Source: Jannaschia sp. Os4
GTDB lineage: Bacteria > Pseudomonadota > Alphaproteobacteria > Rhodobacterales > Rhodobacteraceae
Assembly (NCBI RefSeq): GCF_016820245.1
Contig: NZ_JAFCAR010000004.1
Span: 620,001-684,000, forward strand
Reading direction: 5' to 3'
DNA length: 64,000 nucleotides
A program made the translations under genes and the position numbers. Every line of letters starts with the position of its first letter. Within the stretch, counting starts at the first letter, position 1. Of this stretch, positions 27,465-36,363 are shown in pieces. Below the pieces are notes generated by a model, which worked only from the letters and a program-made list of their open reading frames with translations, was not told the origin of the DNA and did no database searches.

Positions 27465-28214
27465 GGCGATACGGTCCTTACCTCAAGCCGCGCCGGAGCG
27501 CGTTGACGACACGGCGGTCGGGCATGTGTTTGCGGTCGCCACGGTCGTGACGCGAAAAACGGACGAGGACATGACGGGCAGCGGGCGCCCGGCTGTCGCA
27601 AGGGTGGTGTTCATACGGTCGTTCCTCGTCCTCTAAACGCCCCCGTGCGGGCAGGACGATGGCGGCCAGGGTCGCGGGGCGGGCGGCACGCGTCGCGGGA
27701 AGAGCCGGGGCGACGCCCCGTCGCGGCCCCCTCCGGCCCCCACCGGACGCGACCCGCGCGATCCGCGGTGGCGGACCCCGATCCCGATTGACGCGACCAC
27801 CCCCATGGTCGGCAGACATCGCCCCCTCCGGGAGCGGATAAACGCCTAGCGGGTTTCTCGTTGTGCTGGAAGCGGTTTGACGACGACGTCGCGACGCAAC
27901 TCGCCCGATCGCGCGGGCCCGCGGTCGGAATGTGGCCCGAAACGGGCCGTTCGTGCGTGTTTTCGTTTCCAACGACGAAACGATCCCCCGCGAGCGCACA
28001 TGGATTACGCAGGGTAAACCCCAACGTAGCCGTCATCGGAGGTCCGCCCACGGACGACTGCCTAGATTTCGTGCAGGGGATTGGATCGGCTGGGGAAACG
28101 GCAATGCGCCGAGCGCGACGAATTGTCTGTTTTCCAGCGGGAGACGATCGGGGCCGGATTCCCGCCCCATTTCGCCCGCGGCTGGACGGGGACGGCGCGG
28201 CGGGGGGGCCGTCT
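27465..28214. other. 750-base intergenic region upstream of the RTX-Hint gene
   Basis: No convincing protein gene is visible. It contains the leader of the RTX-Hint gene (ribosome site TAAGGACC), a possible 43-codon upstream ORF (27483-27614), a small hairpin GGCCCG-AAA-CGGGCC (27934-27948), and an A/T-richer stretch around 27840-28030 that could hold promoters. Longer open frames here are low-complexity by-products of GC bias. Confidence 0.5.
27483..27614 (-). CDS. Possible 43-residue upstream ORF before the RTX-Hint gene
   Basis: ATG 27614 is preceded by GAGGAACGACCGT, a plausible ribosome site, and opens a 43-codon frame (MNTTLATAGRPLPVMSSSVF at its start; Thr/Ser/Val-rich) that stops 18 bases before the RTX-Hint ATG. 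Both starts are preceded by GACCGTAT, which hints at a duplicated translation-start context. It could be a leader peptide, or chance. No homologue is recognised. Confidence 0.2.
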   Translation of the reverse strand: MNTTLATAGRPLPVMSSSVFRVTTVATANTCPTAVSSTRSGAA

Positions 28215-28299
28215 TGGTACCCGCGGCCGGACTCGAACCGGCAAGCCTTGCGGCGGCGGATTTTGAATCCGCTGCGTCTACCAATTCCGCCACGCGGGC
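28215..28299 (-). tRNA. tRNA-Leu (anticodon CAA)
   Basis: It folds as a class II tRNA: acceptor GCCCGCG paired with CGCGGGT (first pair G-U), D-arm GCGGAATTGGTAGACGC, anticodon arm GCGGA-TTCAAAA-TCCGC with CAA at the middle of the loop, a long variable arm (CGCCGCAAGGCTTG), T-loop TTCGAGT and an encoded CCA end at 28215-28217. The length is 85 nt. It reads UUG codons. It lies 46 bases downstream of the YpfJ-type gene on the same strand. Confidence 0.95.
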
Positions 28300-28345
28300 A
28301 CGGGACGAGTGCGGGCCGCCTATGCCGGGCCGTCGCCCGCGTCAA

Positions 28346-29239
28346 TCACAGCCGGTCGGTGCCGAACGTGTCGCAGGCCGCCATGTCCCCCGTCTCCCAT
28401 CCGGTCGTGAACCAGCGCGAGCGCTGCTCCGAGGTGCCGTGGGTGAAGGTGTGCGGCATCGGCACCCGCCCGGCCCGCTCCGCGAGGTGGTCGTCCCCGA
28501 TCCGGCGGGCCGCGTTCACGGCCTCGTCCACGTCGCCCGGCTCCAAGGTGCCGAACCGCTGCTGCGCCGCCCGCGCCCAGATGCCGGAGTAGCAGTCCGC
28601 CTGAAGCTCGATCCGCACGGAGATCGCGTTCGACTCGCCCTCCGACACCCGCCGCCGGATCGCGTTGGCCTCGCCGAGGAAGCCCAGCTCCTGCTGCACG
28701 TGATGGGCCACCTCGTGCGCGACCACGTAGGCGGCGGCGAAGTCGCCCCGCGCGCCCAGCTGCCGCTCCATCGTCGTGAAGAACTCCGTGTCGAGGTAGA
28801 TCTTCCCGTCCGCGGGGCAGTAGAACGGCCCCGTCGCCCCCGAGGCCCCGCCACAGGGCGACTGGGTCACACCGGAATAGAGCACGAGCGTCGCCGGGTC
28901 GTAGGCCCGCCCGACCTGCCGCTGGAACAGGTCAGCCCAGACCTCCTCCGTGTCCGCCAGCACGACGGAAACGAACTGCGCCTCCTGCTGCTCGGCCTCC
29001 GAGATGGGGCGCGTCTGCGTCGGCACGCCCGACACGACCTGCCCGCCCCCCGAAAGGAGCGGCGTCACGTCGATCCCGAGGAACCAGCCCAGCGCCAGCA
29101 CGATGATCAGGCCGAACCCGCCGAGCTTGGCCGTCCCGCCCGCGCGCCCGCCGCCGATCCGCACCGTCCGCCCCCCGAAGCCGCCGCGCCCCCGCCGGTC
29201 CTCGATGTTGCGGCTCCCGCGGCGACCTCTCCAGCGCAT
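28346..29239 (-). CDS. YpfJ-type neutral zinc metallopeptidase (membrane-anchored)
   Basis: This 297-residue protein has an Arg/Gly-rich cytoplasmic N-terminus (MRWRGRRGSRNIEDRRG), one membrane helix (about residues 45-62, FGLIIVLALGWFLGI) and a periplasmic zinc peptidase domain. The zinc motif is AHEVAHHVQQ near residue 175, with the downstream ELQADCYSG as the usual third-ligand block. The family is YpfJ (PF04228). Its substrate is unknown. ATG 29239 follows AAGGAGGGCGCC; an earlier in-frame start would lack such a site. It is divergent from the VTT/DedA-type gene. Confidence 0.92.
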   Translation of the reverse strand: MRWRGRRGSRNIEDRRGRGGFGGRTVRIGGGRAGGTAKLGGFGLIIVLALGWFLGIDVTPLLSGGGQVVSGVPTQTRPISEAEQQEAQFVSVVLADTEEVWADLFQRQVGRAYDPATLVLYSGVTQSPCGGASGATGPFYCPADGKIYLDTEFFTTMERQLGARGDFAAAYVVAHEVAHHVQQELGFLGEANAIRRRVSEGESNAISVRIELQADCYSGIWARAAQQRFGTLEPGDVDEAVNAARRIGDDHLAERAGRVPMPHTFTHGTSEQRSRWFTTGWETGDMAACDTFGTDRL

Positions 29240-29341
29240 GGCGCCCTCCTTCCGGCTGTGCGTCACCCTAGCGCACACCCCGGCGGGCCGGTTCCCTCCC
29301 CCGCCTTGACCCCTCCCCCGGCTCGTGGTCACGCCCCGCCC

Positions 29342-29920
29342 ATGCTGCGCCGCCTCTACGACTGGACCCTCTCATGGGCCGCCCATCCCCGGGCGCTCTG
29401 GGTGCTGGCCGTCGTATCGTTCGCGGAATCCTCCGTCTTCCCGATCCCGCCCGACGTGCTCCTGATCCCGATGGTCCTCGCGCGCCCGGGCCGGGCGTGG
29501 CTGACCGCGGGCGTCTGCACGATCGCCTCCGTGGCGGGGGCGCTCCTCGGCTACGCCATCGGCGCCTTCGCATGGGAGGCGGTGGGCCAGCCGGTCCTGA
29601 CGTGGCTCGGCAAGGGGGACAGCTTCGACACCTTCCGCGCGACCTACGACGACTGGGGCCTGTGGGCGGTCCTCGTCGCCGGCCTCACGCCCTTCCCCTT
29701 CAAGGTCATCACGATCCTGTCCGGCGCCCTCGGCATGTCGCTCGCCGCCTTCGTCGCCTCCTCGCTGGTCGCCCGCGGGCTGCGGTTCTTCGTGGTCGCC
29801 GCGATCCTGTGGAAGGTCGGCGATCCGGCGCGTCATTTCATCGAGCGCCACCTCGCCCTTGTCTTCGCCGCCGCCCTCGTGGTCCTGATCGGGGGCATCT
29901 GGGGGATCCGTTTCCTGTGA
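29342..29920 (+). CDS. VTT/DedA-family (YqaA-type) membrane protein
   Basis: This 192-residue integral membrane protein of the SNARE-associated/VTT (DedA-like) family has FAESSVFPIPPDVLLIPMVL near residue 26, then AGALLGYAIGAFAWEAVG and the VAGLTPFPFKVITILSGALG block around 118-137, which is typical of the YqaA branch. DedA proteins are linked to lipid-carrier recycling and membrane homeostasis. The stop overlaps the GTG start of dsbB (GTGA, 29917-29920), so the two are coupled and a periplasmic or envelope theme is likely. Confidence 0.9.
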   Translation: MLRRLYDWTLSWAAHPRALWVLAVVSFAESSVFPIPPDVLLIPMVLARPGRAWLTAGVCTIASVAGALLGYAIGAFAWEAVGQPVLTWLGKGDSFDTFRATYDDWGLWAVLVAGLTPFPFKVITILSGALGMSLAAFVASSLVARGLRFFVVAAILWKVGDPARHFIERHLALVFAAALVVLIGGIWGIRFL

Positions 29921-30405
29921 GACCGCTGCTCGCCACCGCGACGACCGGCCACGCCGCCCTGCTCGGCGGGGCCTTCCTGTTCCAGCTCGCGGGCTACGCC
30001 CCCTGCGCGATGTGCCTCTGGCAGCGCTGGCCCCACGCGGCGGCGATCCTGCTGGGCATCCTCGCGCTGTCCACCGGGATGCCGCGCCTGATGGCCGGGC
30101 TCGCCGCCCTCGCCGCCGCGACGACGGCCGCCATCGGCGCGTTCCACGCGGGCGTCGAGCAGGGCTGGTGGGACGGCCCGTCGTCCTGCACGGGCGGGGG
30201 GGACGGCATCGGCGGCCTGTCCGGGGCCGACCTGCTGTCGACCGCAGTCACCGACGCCGTCGTCATGTGCGACGAGATCGCCTGGTCCTTCGCGGGCCTC
30301 TCCATGGCGGGCTGGAACGCGATGTTCTCCGTCGCCCTCGCCTGCATCTGGATCGCGGCCGCCCGCGCGCCCGAGACCGACCCCGAGGAGTCCATCGCCG
30401 CATGA
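29917..30405 (+). CDS. dsbB: Disulfide bond formation protein DsbB
   Basis: This four-helix inner-membrane protein reoxidises the periplasmic thiol oxidase DsbA and passes electrons to quinone. The 162 residues start at a GTG (29917). The first redox pair is Cys30-Ala-Met-Cys33 in APCAMCLWQRWPH. The second is Cys91 (PSSCTGG) and Cys118 (VVMCDEIAWSFAG). The terminal SMAGWNAMFS is typical. It is coupled to the VTT/DedA-type gene upstream and to the aminotransferase downstream by 4-base overlaps. No dsbA is in the window. Confidence 0.93.
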   Translation: MRPLLATATTGHAALLGGAFLFQLAGYAPCAMCLWQRWPHAAAILLGILALSTGMPRLMAGLAALAAATTAAIGAFHAGVEQGWWDGPSSCTGGGDGIGGLSGADLLSTAVTDAVVMCDEIAWSFAGLSMAGWNAMFSVALACIWIAAARAPETDPEESIAA

Positions 30406-31598
30406 TCCCCACCAACCCGGACGTCGCCGCCACCACCCCGCCCCCGGTGATGGAGGCGCGGCGCTGGATCGAGGCCACCACGTTCTCCGCCGACCGCCCG
30501 CTCCTCAACCTGTCCCAAGCCGCGCCCGCGGACCCGCCGCCCGACGCCCTGCGCACCGAGATGGCGCGCATCCTCGTCGAGGAGACGGAGCCCCACCTCT
30601 ACGGCCCCGTCCTCGGCCTGCCCGCCCTGCGCGCCCGCGTCGCGGCCGACTGGACGGCGGCCTATGGCGGCGCGGTCCGGCCCGAGCAGGTCGCCATCAC
30701 CTCGGGCTGCAACCAAGCCTTCACCGCGATCATGGCCACGCTCGCCGCGCGCGGGGACGAGGTGATCCTGCCGACGCCGTGGTACTTCAACCACAAGATG
30801 TGGCTCGACATGCAGGGCGTCACCACCCGCCCCTTGGAGACCAGCCCCGACCTCCTGCCCGACCCGGAGGCGGCGGAGGCGCTCGTCACGCCCAAGACCC
30901 GCGCCATCGTCCTCGTGACGCCCAACAATCCCGGCGGCGTGGAATACCCCGCCGCGACGGTCGCCGCCTTCCGCGACCTCGCCCGGCGCCACGGCCTCGC
31001 CCTCGTGATCGACGAGACCTACCGCGACTTCGACGCGCGGGACGCTGCGCCTCATGACCTCTTCGCCGACCCGGACTGGGACGACACGGTCGTGCACCTC
31101 TATTCCTTCTCCAAGGCCTACCGCCTGACCGGCCACCGCGTCGGCGCCGTCTGCGCGTCCGAGGACCGGCTCGCGCAGGTCGAGAAGTGGCTCGACACGG
31201 TGACCATCTGCCCCAACGGCCTCGGCCAGCGCGCCGCGCTCTGGGGGATGGAGAACCTCTCCGGCTGGCTCGCGGGCGAGCGCCGCGAGATCCTCTCCCG
31301 CCGCGACGCGATGGAGGACGGGTTCGCCGGCCTGCCGGAATGGCGCCTGCTCGGCTGCGGCGCCTACTTCGCCTATGTCCGCCACCCTTGGGACGCGTCC
31401 TCGACCGAGGTGGCCAAGGCCCTCGTCGACCGCGCCGCGCTGCTGACGCTGCCGGGCACCATGTTCGGCCCCCTCCGCGCCGAGGGCGGGACGGGCCGCG
31501 CCGAAGTCACCCTGCGCATCGCCTTCGCCAACGCCGACCGCGACGGCATCGCCGTCCTCTTCGACCGCCTGCGCGAGGTCACGGCCGCCGGTCTCTGA
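30402..31598 (+). CDS. Class I/II pyridoxal-phosphate aminotransferase
   Basis: This 398-residue fold-type I aminotransferase has LYGPVLGLPALRARVAADW near residue 66, then TSGCNQAFTAIMATLAARG, VTPNNPGG near 171, VIDETYRDF near 203, and the PLP-binding lysine at about 238 in SFSKAYRLTGHRVG. The C-terminus carries the conserved TLRIAFAN (Arg binding the substrate carboxylate). The subfamily is close to aspartate/aromatic-type enzymes; the amino acid is not determined. ATG 30402 overlaps the dsbB stop. Confidence 0.9.
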   Translation: MIPTNPDVAATTPPPVMEARRWIEATTFSADRPLLNLSQAAPADPPPDALRTEMARILVEETEPHLYGPVLGLPALRARVAADWTAAYGGAVRPEQVAITSGCNQAFTAIMATLAARGDEVILPTPWYFNHKMWLDMQGVTTRPLETSPDLLPDPEAAEALVTPKTRAIVLVTPNNPGGVEYPAATVAAFRDLARRHGLALVIDETYRDFDARDAAPHDLFADPDWDDTVVHLYSFSKAYRLTGHRVGAVCASEDRLAQVEKWLDTVTICPNGLGQRAALWGMENLSGWLAGERREILSRRDAMEDGFAGLPEWRLLGCGAYFAYVRHPWDASSTEVAKALVDRAALLTLPGTMFGPLRAEGGTGRAEVTLRIAFANADRDGIAVLFDRLREVTAAGL

Positions 31599-31750
31599 CG
31601 CCCGGCCCGGACCCCGCCCCGGCGCGGCGCGTCCGCCTCGGGGATGAACCAGGGGGGTGCACGGGGGGCGCCGCCCTCCGGCCCCCGTCTTGCCCCCGCC
31701 CCCGCACGCCCCTATCCCGTCGCCCGGAACACCGAGGGGGACGCGGACAG

Positions 31751-33640
31751 ATGGCCAGCCAAGACGAAGAGCGGCACGAGAAGCGCAAGAAGCGCAAGGC
31801 GTCCAACGCCCTCGTCTGGGCGATCCTCGCGCTCCTGATCCTCGCCCTCGGCGGCTTCGGGATCGGCGGCTTCGGGGGAACCGTCCGCTCCGTCGCCGAG
31901 GTCGGCGACGTGGAGGTCGACGCCACCACCTACGCCCGCGCCCTCCAGTCCGAGCAGCGCCGGCTGGCGCAGGCCACCGGCGGCGCGATCGGCGTCCCCG
32001 AGATGCGGGCCTTGGGCCTCGACGCGCAGGTCCTGCAGCGCCTCCTCGCCGCCGCCGCCTTGGAGGACGAGGCCGACGACCTCGCCATCTCCGTGGGCGA
32101 CGCCGAGGTGGCGCGGGCCATCCGCGAGAACGGCGCCTTCGGCGGGGTCTCCGGCAGGTTCGACCGCGAGGGCTATGCCGCCGTTCTCCGCCAGAACGGC
32201 CTGACCGAGCGCCAGTTCGAGGCCCGCACCCGCTCCGACCTCGCCTCCTCCGTGCTGCAGGACGCCGTCCTCGGGGGCATCCGCGCGCCCGACGCGCAGG
32301 CCGAGTTCTTCGCCGCGTGGCTCTCGGAATCCCGGGACGCCACCCTCGCGGACGTCACCGTCTCGATGCTGGAGGGCGGCCCCCTCGCGCCCTCCGACGA
32401 CGACCTCGCCACGTTCCTCGAGGCCGAGGCCGACCGGTTCCGCACCCCCGAGCGCAAGCGCCTCACCTACGCATGGCTCGATCCCGCCACCGTGGCGCGC
32501 GGCATGGATGTCTCCGCCGAGGACCTGACGGCGGCCTACGAGGCCCGCGCCGACGAGTTCCGCCGCCCCGCCCGCGTCCTCGCCGAGCGGCTCGCCTTCG
32601 CCGACGCCGAGGCCGCCGCCGCGGCCCGCGCCGAGATCGAGGCGGGCGAGAGCACCTTCGACGCCCTCGTGGAGGCCCGCGGCCTGACCTTGGAGGACGT
32701 GGACCAAGGCGAGCTCTCCGCCGACGACCTCTCGGACGCCGCCGCCGCGGCCGTCTTCGCGCTCACCGAGCCCGGCCTCGCCGGTCCCGTCGAGACGCCG
32801 CTGGGGCCCGCGCTCTTCCGCGTCAACGCCGTGCTCGACGCCTCCGAGACACCGCTTGCGGAGGTCGAGGACGAGCTGCGACTCGAGATCGCCGCCGAGC
32901 GCGCCGAGCGCGAGATCGAGGGCCTGCGCGACACGATGGACGACCTGCTCGCGGGCGGGGCCACGCTGGAGGAGCTGGAGGCCGAGATCGGCGCCACGGT
33001 CGCCACGCTCGACTGGTTCGACGGCGCCTCCGAGGGGCCGGCGGGCTATGCCGCGCTGCGGCAAGCTGCGTCCGAGGTCCAGGAGGGCGACTTCCCCGAG
33101 GTGATCGACCTCGACGACGGGGGCCTGATCGCCATCCGCCTTGACGAGACCCTGCCCGCCGAACTGCCCGCGCTCGACGAGATCCGCGACGAGGTGGCCG
33201 CCGTGTGGACGGCTGCCTCCACGCGCGAGCGGCTGGAGGACCGCGCCCGCGCCCTCGCCGGGCAACTGCGCGACGGGGCCACGTTCGAGGAGCTGGGCCT
33301 GACGCCCGTCCCTGCCGAGGACGCCGAGCGGGCCACGCCCCTGCCGGGCCGCGCCCCCGCGGTGACCGACGCCCTGTTCGAGCTGTCGGAGCCGGGCGAG
33401 GTGGCGGCGCTCGCAGGCGACGACCTGTCCGCGACGATCGTCCGGCTGGACGCCATCGACGTGCCCGACCTCGGCGAGGGCGAGGCCGCCGCGCTGGTCG
33501 ACACGGTACGCGCCCAGCTGACGCGCGGCTATGCCGAGGACCTGTTCGAGGCCTATGGCCGCGCGGTCCAGCAGGGCGCGGGCGTGCAGGTGAACCAAGC
33601 GGCGGTGAACGCGGTGCTGTCCCAGCTCGGCGGCCTCTGA
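31751..33640 (+). CDS. ppiD: PpiD-like membrane-anchored peptidyl-prolyl isomerase / periplasmic chaperone
   Basis: This 629-residue protein has a short basic cytoplasmic tail (DEERHEKRKKRKAS), one membrane helix (about residues 22-42, ALVWAILALLILALGGFGIG) and a large periplasmic part. An N-terminal SurA_N-like helical segment (about 55-160, with FDREGYAAVLRQNGLTERQF) is followed by acidic parvulin-like regions. PpiD helps newly exported proteins fold near the translocon. The parvulin motifs are weak, so chaperone activity without isomerase activity is possible. The stop overlaps the trpE start (TGATG), a linkage I recall from Rhodobacterales. Confidence 0.9.
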   Translation: MASQDEERHEKRKKRKASNALVWAILALLILALGGFGIGGFGGTVRSVAEVGDVEVDATTYARALQSEQRRLAQATGGAIGVPEMRALGLDAQVLQRLLAAAALEDEADDLAISVGDAEVARAIRENGAFGGVSGRFDREGYAAVLRQNGLTERQFEARTRSDLASSVLQDAVLGGIRAPDAQAEFFAAWLSESRDATLADVTVSMLEGGPLAPSDDDLATFLEAEADRFRTPERKRLTYAWLDPATVARGMDVSAEDLTAAYEARADEFRRPARVLAERLAFADAEAAAAARAEIEAGESTFDALVEARGLTLEDVDQGELSADDLSDAAAAAVFALTEPGLAGPVETPLGPALFRVNAVLDASETPLAEVEDELRLEIAAERAEREIEGLRDTMDDLLAGGATLEELEAEIGATVATLDWFDGASEGPAGYAALRQAASEVQEGDFPEVIDLDDGGLIAIRLDETLPAELPALDEIRDEVAAVWTAASTRERLEDRARALAGQLRDGATFEELGLTPVPAEDAERATPLPGRAPAVTDALFELSEPGEVAALAGDDLSATIVRLDAIDVPDLGEGEAAALVDTVRAQLTRGYAEDLFEAYGRAVQQGAGVQVNQAAVNAVLSQLGGL

Positions 33641-35148
33641 TGCAGCCCGCCTTCGACGCGTTCGCCCCCGCCTTCGAGCGGGGCGAGAACCAGGTCCTGT
33701 GGACGACGCTGCCCGCCGACCTCGACACGCCGGTATCCCTGTTCCTGAAGCTGGCCGAGGCCGCGCCGTGGTCCTTCGTGCTGGAGTCGGTCACGGGCGG
33801 CGAGGTGCGCGGCCGCTACTCCATCGTGGGGATGCGCCCCGACCTGATCTGGCAGTGCCGGGGCGAGACCTCGCGCGTCAACCGCTCGGCCCGCTGGGAC
33901 CCTGACGCGTGGGAGGACACGGGCGCGCCCCTGGAGGCCCTGCGCGCGCTCATCGCGGAGAGCCGAGTCGACCTGCCCGAGGGCCTGCCGGCGGCCAGCG
34001 CGGGCCTCTTCGGCTATCTTGGCTACGACATGATCCGGCTGGTGGAGCGGCTGCCCCAGACGAACCCCGACCCGCTGGACCTGCCCGACGCCACGCTGGT
34101 GCGCCCCTCCGTCGTCGCGGTGCTGGACGGCGTGAAGGGCGAGGTGACGCTGGTGGCGCCGGTCTGGGCCGGGTCGGGCAGCGCCCGCGCCGCCTATGCG
34201 CAGGCCGCCGAGCGGCTGCAGGACGCGCTCGCCTCCCTCGACCGCGCCATCCCCGAGACGCGCGACGTGTTCGGGGCCGGGGCCGAGCCCTACGACCCCG
34301 GCGAAGGCGTCTCGAACTTCACGCGCGCCGGCTACCACGCCGCCGTGGAGCGCGCGCGCGACTACATCGCGGCGGGCGACATCTTCCAGGTGGTGCCGTC
34401 GCAGCGCTGGACGCACGACTTCCCGCTGCCCCCCTTCGCGCTCTACCGCGCCTTGCGGCGGACGAACCCCTCGCCCTTCATGTTCTACCTCGACATGGGC
34501 GGCTTCCAGATCGTCGGCGCCTCCCCCGAGATCCTCGTGCGCGCCTTCGACGGCGAGGTCACGATCCGGCCCATCGCGGGCACCCGCAGGCGCGGCGCCA
34601 CCCCCGAGGAGGACCGCGCGCTGGAGGCCGACCTGCTGTCGGACGAGAAGGAGCGGGCCGAGCACCTGATGCTGCTGGACCTCGGGCGCAACGACGTGGG
34701 CCGGGTCGCCAAGATCGGCACCGTGCGCCCGACCGAGGAGTTCATCGTCGAGCGCTACAGCCACGTCATGCACATCGTGTCCAACGTGGTGGGCGAGCTG
34801 GCGGAGGAGCACGACGCGCTCTCGGCCCTGCTCGCGGGCCTGCCCGCGGGGACCGTGTCGGGCGCCCCTAAGGTCCGCGCGATGGAGATCATCGAGGAAC
34901 TGGAGCCCGAGAAGCGCGGCGTTTACGGCGGGGGCTGCGGCTACTTCGGGGCGAACGGCGACATGGACATGTGCATCGCCCTGCGGACGGCGGTGGTGAA
35001 GGACCGCAAGCTCTACGTGCAGGCGGGCGGCGGCGTCGTCTGGGACAGCGACCCCGAGGCCGAGTTCCAGGAGACGGTGAACAAGTCCAACGCCATCCGC
35101 GCGGCGGCGGCCGAGGCCGGTCGCTTCGCGGGGCGGGGGAACCGCTAG
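33640..35148 (+). CDS. trpE: Anthranilate synthase component I
   Basis: It converts chorismate to anthranilate, with ammonia supplied by TrpG, as the first step of tryptophan synthesis. The 502 residues match TrpE. The N-terminal inhibitory-site motif LES is present in SFVLESVTGGEVRGRYSI. The catalytic domain shows IFQVVPSQRW, PSPFMFYLDMGGFQIVGASP, RPIAGTRRRGATPEED, LLDLGRNDVGRVA and GTVSGAPKVRAMEII. There is no TrpG fusion; trpG and the other trp genes are not in the window. Its start overlaps the ppiD stop by one base, so it probably lacks its own leader and attenuator. Confidence 0.97.
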   Translation: MQPAFDAFAPAFERGENQVLWTTLPADLDTPVSLFLKLAEAAPWSFVLESVTGGEVRGRYSIVGMRPDLIWQCRGETSRVNRSARWDPDAWEDTGAPLEALRALIAESRVDLPEGLPAASAGLFGYLGYDMIRLVERLPQTNPDPLDLPDATLVRPSVVAVLDGVKGEVTLVAPVWAGSGSARAAYAQAAERLQDALASLDRAIPETRDVFGAGAEPYDPGEGVSNFTRAGYHAAVERARDYIAAGDIFQVVPSQRWTHDFPLPPFALYRALRRTNPSPFMFYLDMGGFQIVGASPEILVRAFDGEVTIRPIAGTRRRGATPEEDRALEADLLSDEKERAEHLMLLDLGRNDVGRVAKIGTVRPTEEFIVERYSHVMHIVSNVVGELAEEHDALSALLAGLPAGTVSGAPKVRAMEIIEELEPEKRGVYGGGCGYFGANGDMDMCIALRTAVVKDRKLYVQAGGGVVWDSDPEAEFQETVNKSNAIRAAAAEAGRFAGRGNR

Positions 35149-35191
35149 GGCGCCCGCGCGTATCTTCGGGCAACCTCAGGGAGACCCACAG

Positions 35192-35698
35192 ATGCGCCTC
35201 GCCCCCTTCGCCGCCGCCGTCCTGCTCGCCGCCCCCGCCTTCGCGGACGGGCACGTGATCGAGAACCTGTCGGGCACGCTCCTCGACCGCGAGGGCAACA
35301 ACATCGGCTCGGTCGCCGTGCTGCAGACCGCGTCCGGGATCGTGCGCCTGACCGTGGCGGGCATCGACATGGAGCCGGGCGCCTACGGCATCCACTTCCA
35401 CGAGACCGGGGTCTGCGAGGGCGACTTCTCCTCGGCGGGCGGCCATATCGGCGAGGGCGACTCGAACCACGGCCTCGTCGCAGGCGGGCCGCATGCGGGC
35501 GACAACCCGAACGGCTTCGTCCCCGAGGGCGCGACGGCGCTGAACTACGAATCGTTCAACGAGCGCATCTCCTTCGAACAGCTGCTCGACGCGGACGGCG
35601 CGGCGCTGATCGTGCATTCCGGGCCCGACGACTACGTCTCCCAGCCATCGGGCGACGCGGGCGACCGGATCGCCTGCTCCGTGCTCGAGAACGACTGA
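35192..35698 (+). CDS. sodC: Periplasmic Cu/Zn superoxide dismutase
   Basis: It removes superoxide in the periplasm. The 168 residues include a signal peptide (MRLAPFAAAVLLAAPAFADG). The metal ligands are present: GIHFHETGVC (two copper His and the disulfide Cys), GGHIGEGDSNHGLVAGGPHAGD (bridging and zinc His plus Asp) and ALIVHSGPDDY (copper His). The second disulfide Cys and the substrate-guiding Arg lie in GDRIACSVLEND. CAGGGAG precedes ATG 35192. Its transcription unit may be separate from trpE, which ends 43 bases upstream. Confidence 0.95.
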   Translation: MRLAPFAAAVLLAAPAFADGHVIENLSGTLLDREGNNIGSVAVLQTASGIVRLTVAGIDMEPGAYGIHFHETGVCEGDFSSAGGHIGEGDSNHGLVAGGPHAGDNPNGFVPEGATALNYESFNERISFEQLLDADGAALIVHSGPDDYVSQPSGDAGDRIACSVLEND

Positions 35699-35737
35699 CG
35701 CTTGCCCTCCGGCGCCCGCCCGCGACAGGGTGGGCGC

Positions 35738-36349
35738 ATGATCACGCTGCACCTCGCCCGGGGGACCATCGCCCTCGCCGCCCACGCCGCCTTGGAGGTC
35801 ACGGGGCTCGACCACCGCCTCGCATGGGTCGACTTCCGCGCCGCCGAGCAGCGGGGCGAGGCCTACGCGCGGGTGAACCCGAAGGGCCGCGTGCCCGCGC
35901 TGGAGACCGATCGCGGCATCCTGACCGAGACGCCCGCGATCCTCGAATGGATCGCGCAGGCGGCGCCGGATGCGGGCCTGATGCCCGCCGACCCGTGGCA
36001 GGCGGCCAAGGCGCGGGCATGGATGGCGTGGTGCGCCTCGACGGCCCACGTGAACCACGCCCACAAGATGCGCGGCGCGCGCTGGGCCGACGACGAGGCC
36101 GCGTGGGCGGCCATGACGGCGAAGGTGCCGCAGACGATGCTGGAGACCGCACGATTTGCCGAGGCGGGCATGGAGGGGGCGTTCCTTCTCGGGGACGCGC
36201 CCACGGTCGCGGACCTGCACTGGTTCGCCATCGCCCGCTGGCTGGAGGGCGACGGCGTCGACCTCTCGGCGGTGCCGGGCGTGGCGGCGCACATGTCGCG
36301 GATGCGGGAGGTGCCGGGCGTGGCGCGGGCCGAGGCGATGCACGGCTGA
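35738..36349 (+). CDS. Glutathione S-transferase family protein
   Basis: This 203-residue protein starts MITLHLARGTIALAAHAAL, a thioredoxin-like N-terminal domain (residues 1-76). It includes NPKGRVPALETDRGILTETP, with the cis-Pro and glutathione-binding block. An all-helical C-terminal domain follows (about 85-203; TVADLHWFAIARWL holds the capping motif). It lacks an obvious catalytic Ser/Cys at the usual N-terminal spot. The substrate is unknown. ATG 35738 lies 39 bases after sodC on the same strand, so an oxidative-stress pairing is plausible. Confidence 0.88.
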   Translation: MITLHLARGTIALAAHAALEVTGLDHRLAWVDFRAAEQRGEAYARVNPKGRVPALETDRGILTETPAILEWIAQAAPDAGLMPADPWQAAKARAWMAWCASTAHVNHAHKMRGARWADDEAAWAAMTAKVPQTMLETARFAEAGMEGAFLLGDAPTVADLHWFAIARWLEGDGVDLSAVPGVAAHMSRMREVPGVARAEAMHG

Positions 36350-36363
36350 GCCGCGCCGCGCCG

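Noticed and set aside
22032-27506. A long plus-strand open frame (over 1800 codons) opposite the RTX-Hint gene
   Set aside because: It is the antisense of a repeat-rich, GC-biased gene. The translation is a monotone of VVAxAAxDRVV repeats with no domain, and the minus frame has clear RTX and Hint motifs.
27478-27999. A 173-codon minus-strand frame in the region upstream of the RTX-Hint gene
   Set aside because: Arg/Thr/Pro-rich, no ribosome site, no recognisable domain; it spans probable promoter sequence.
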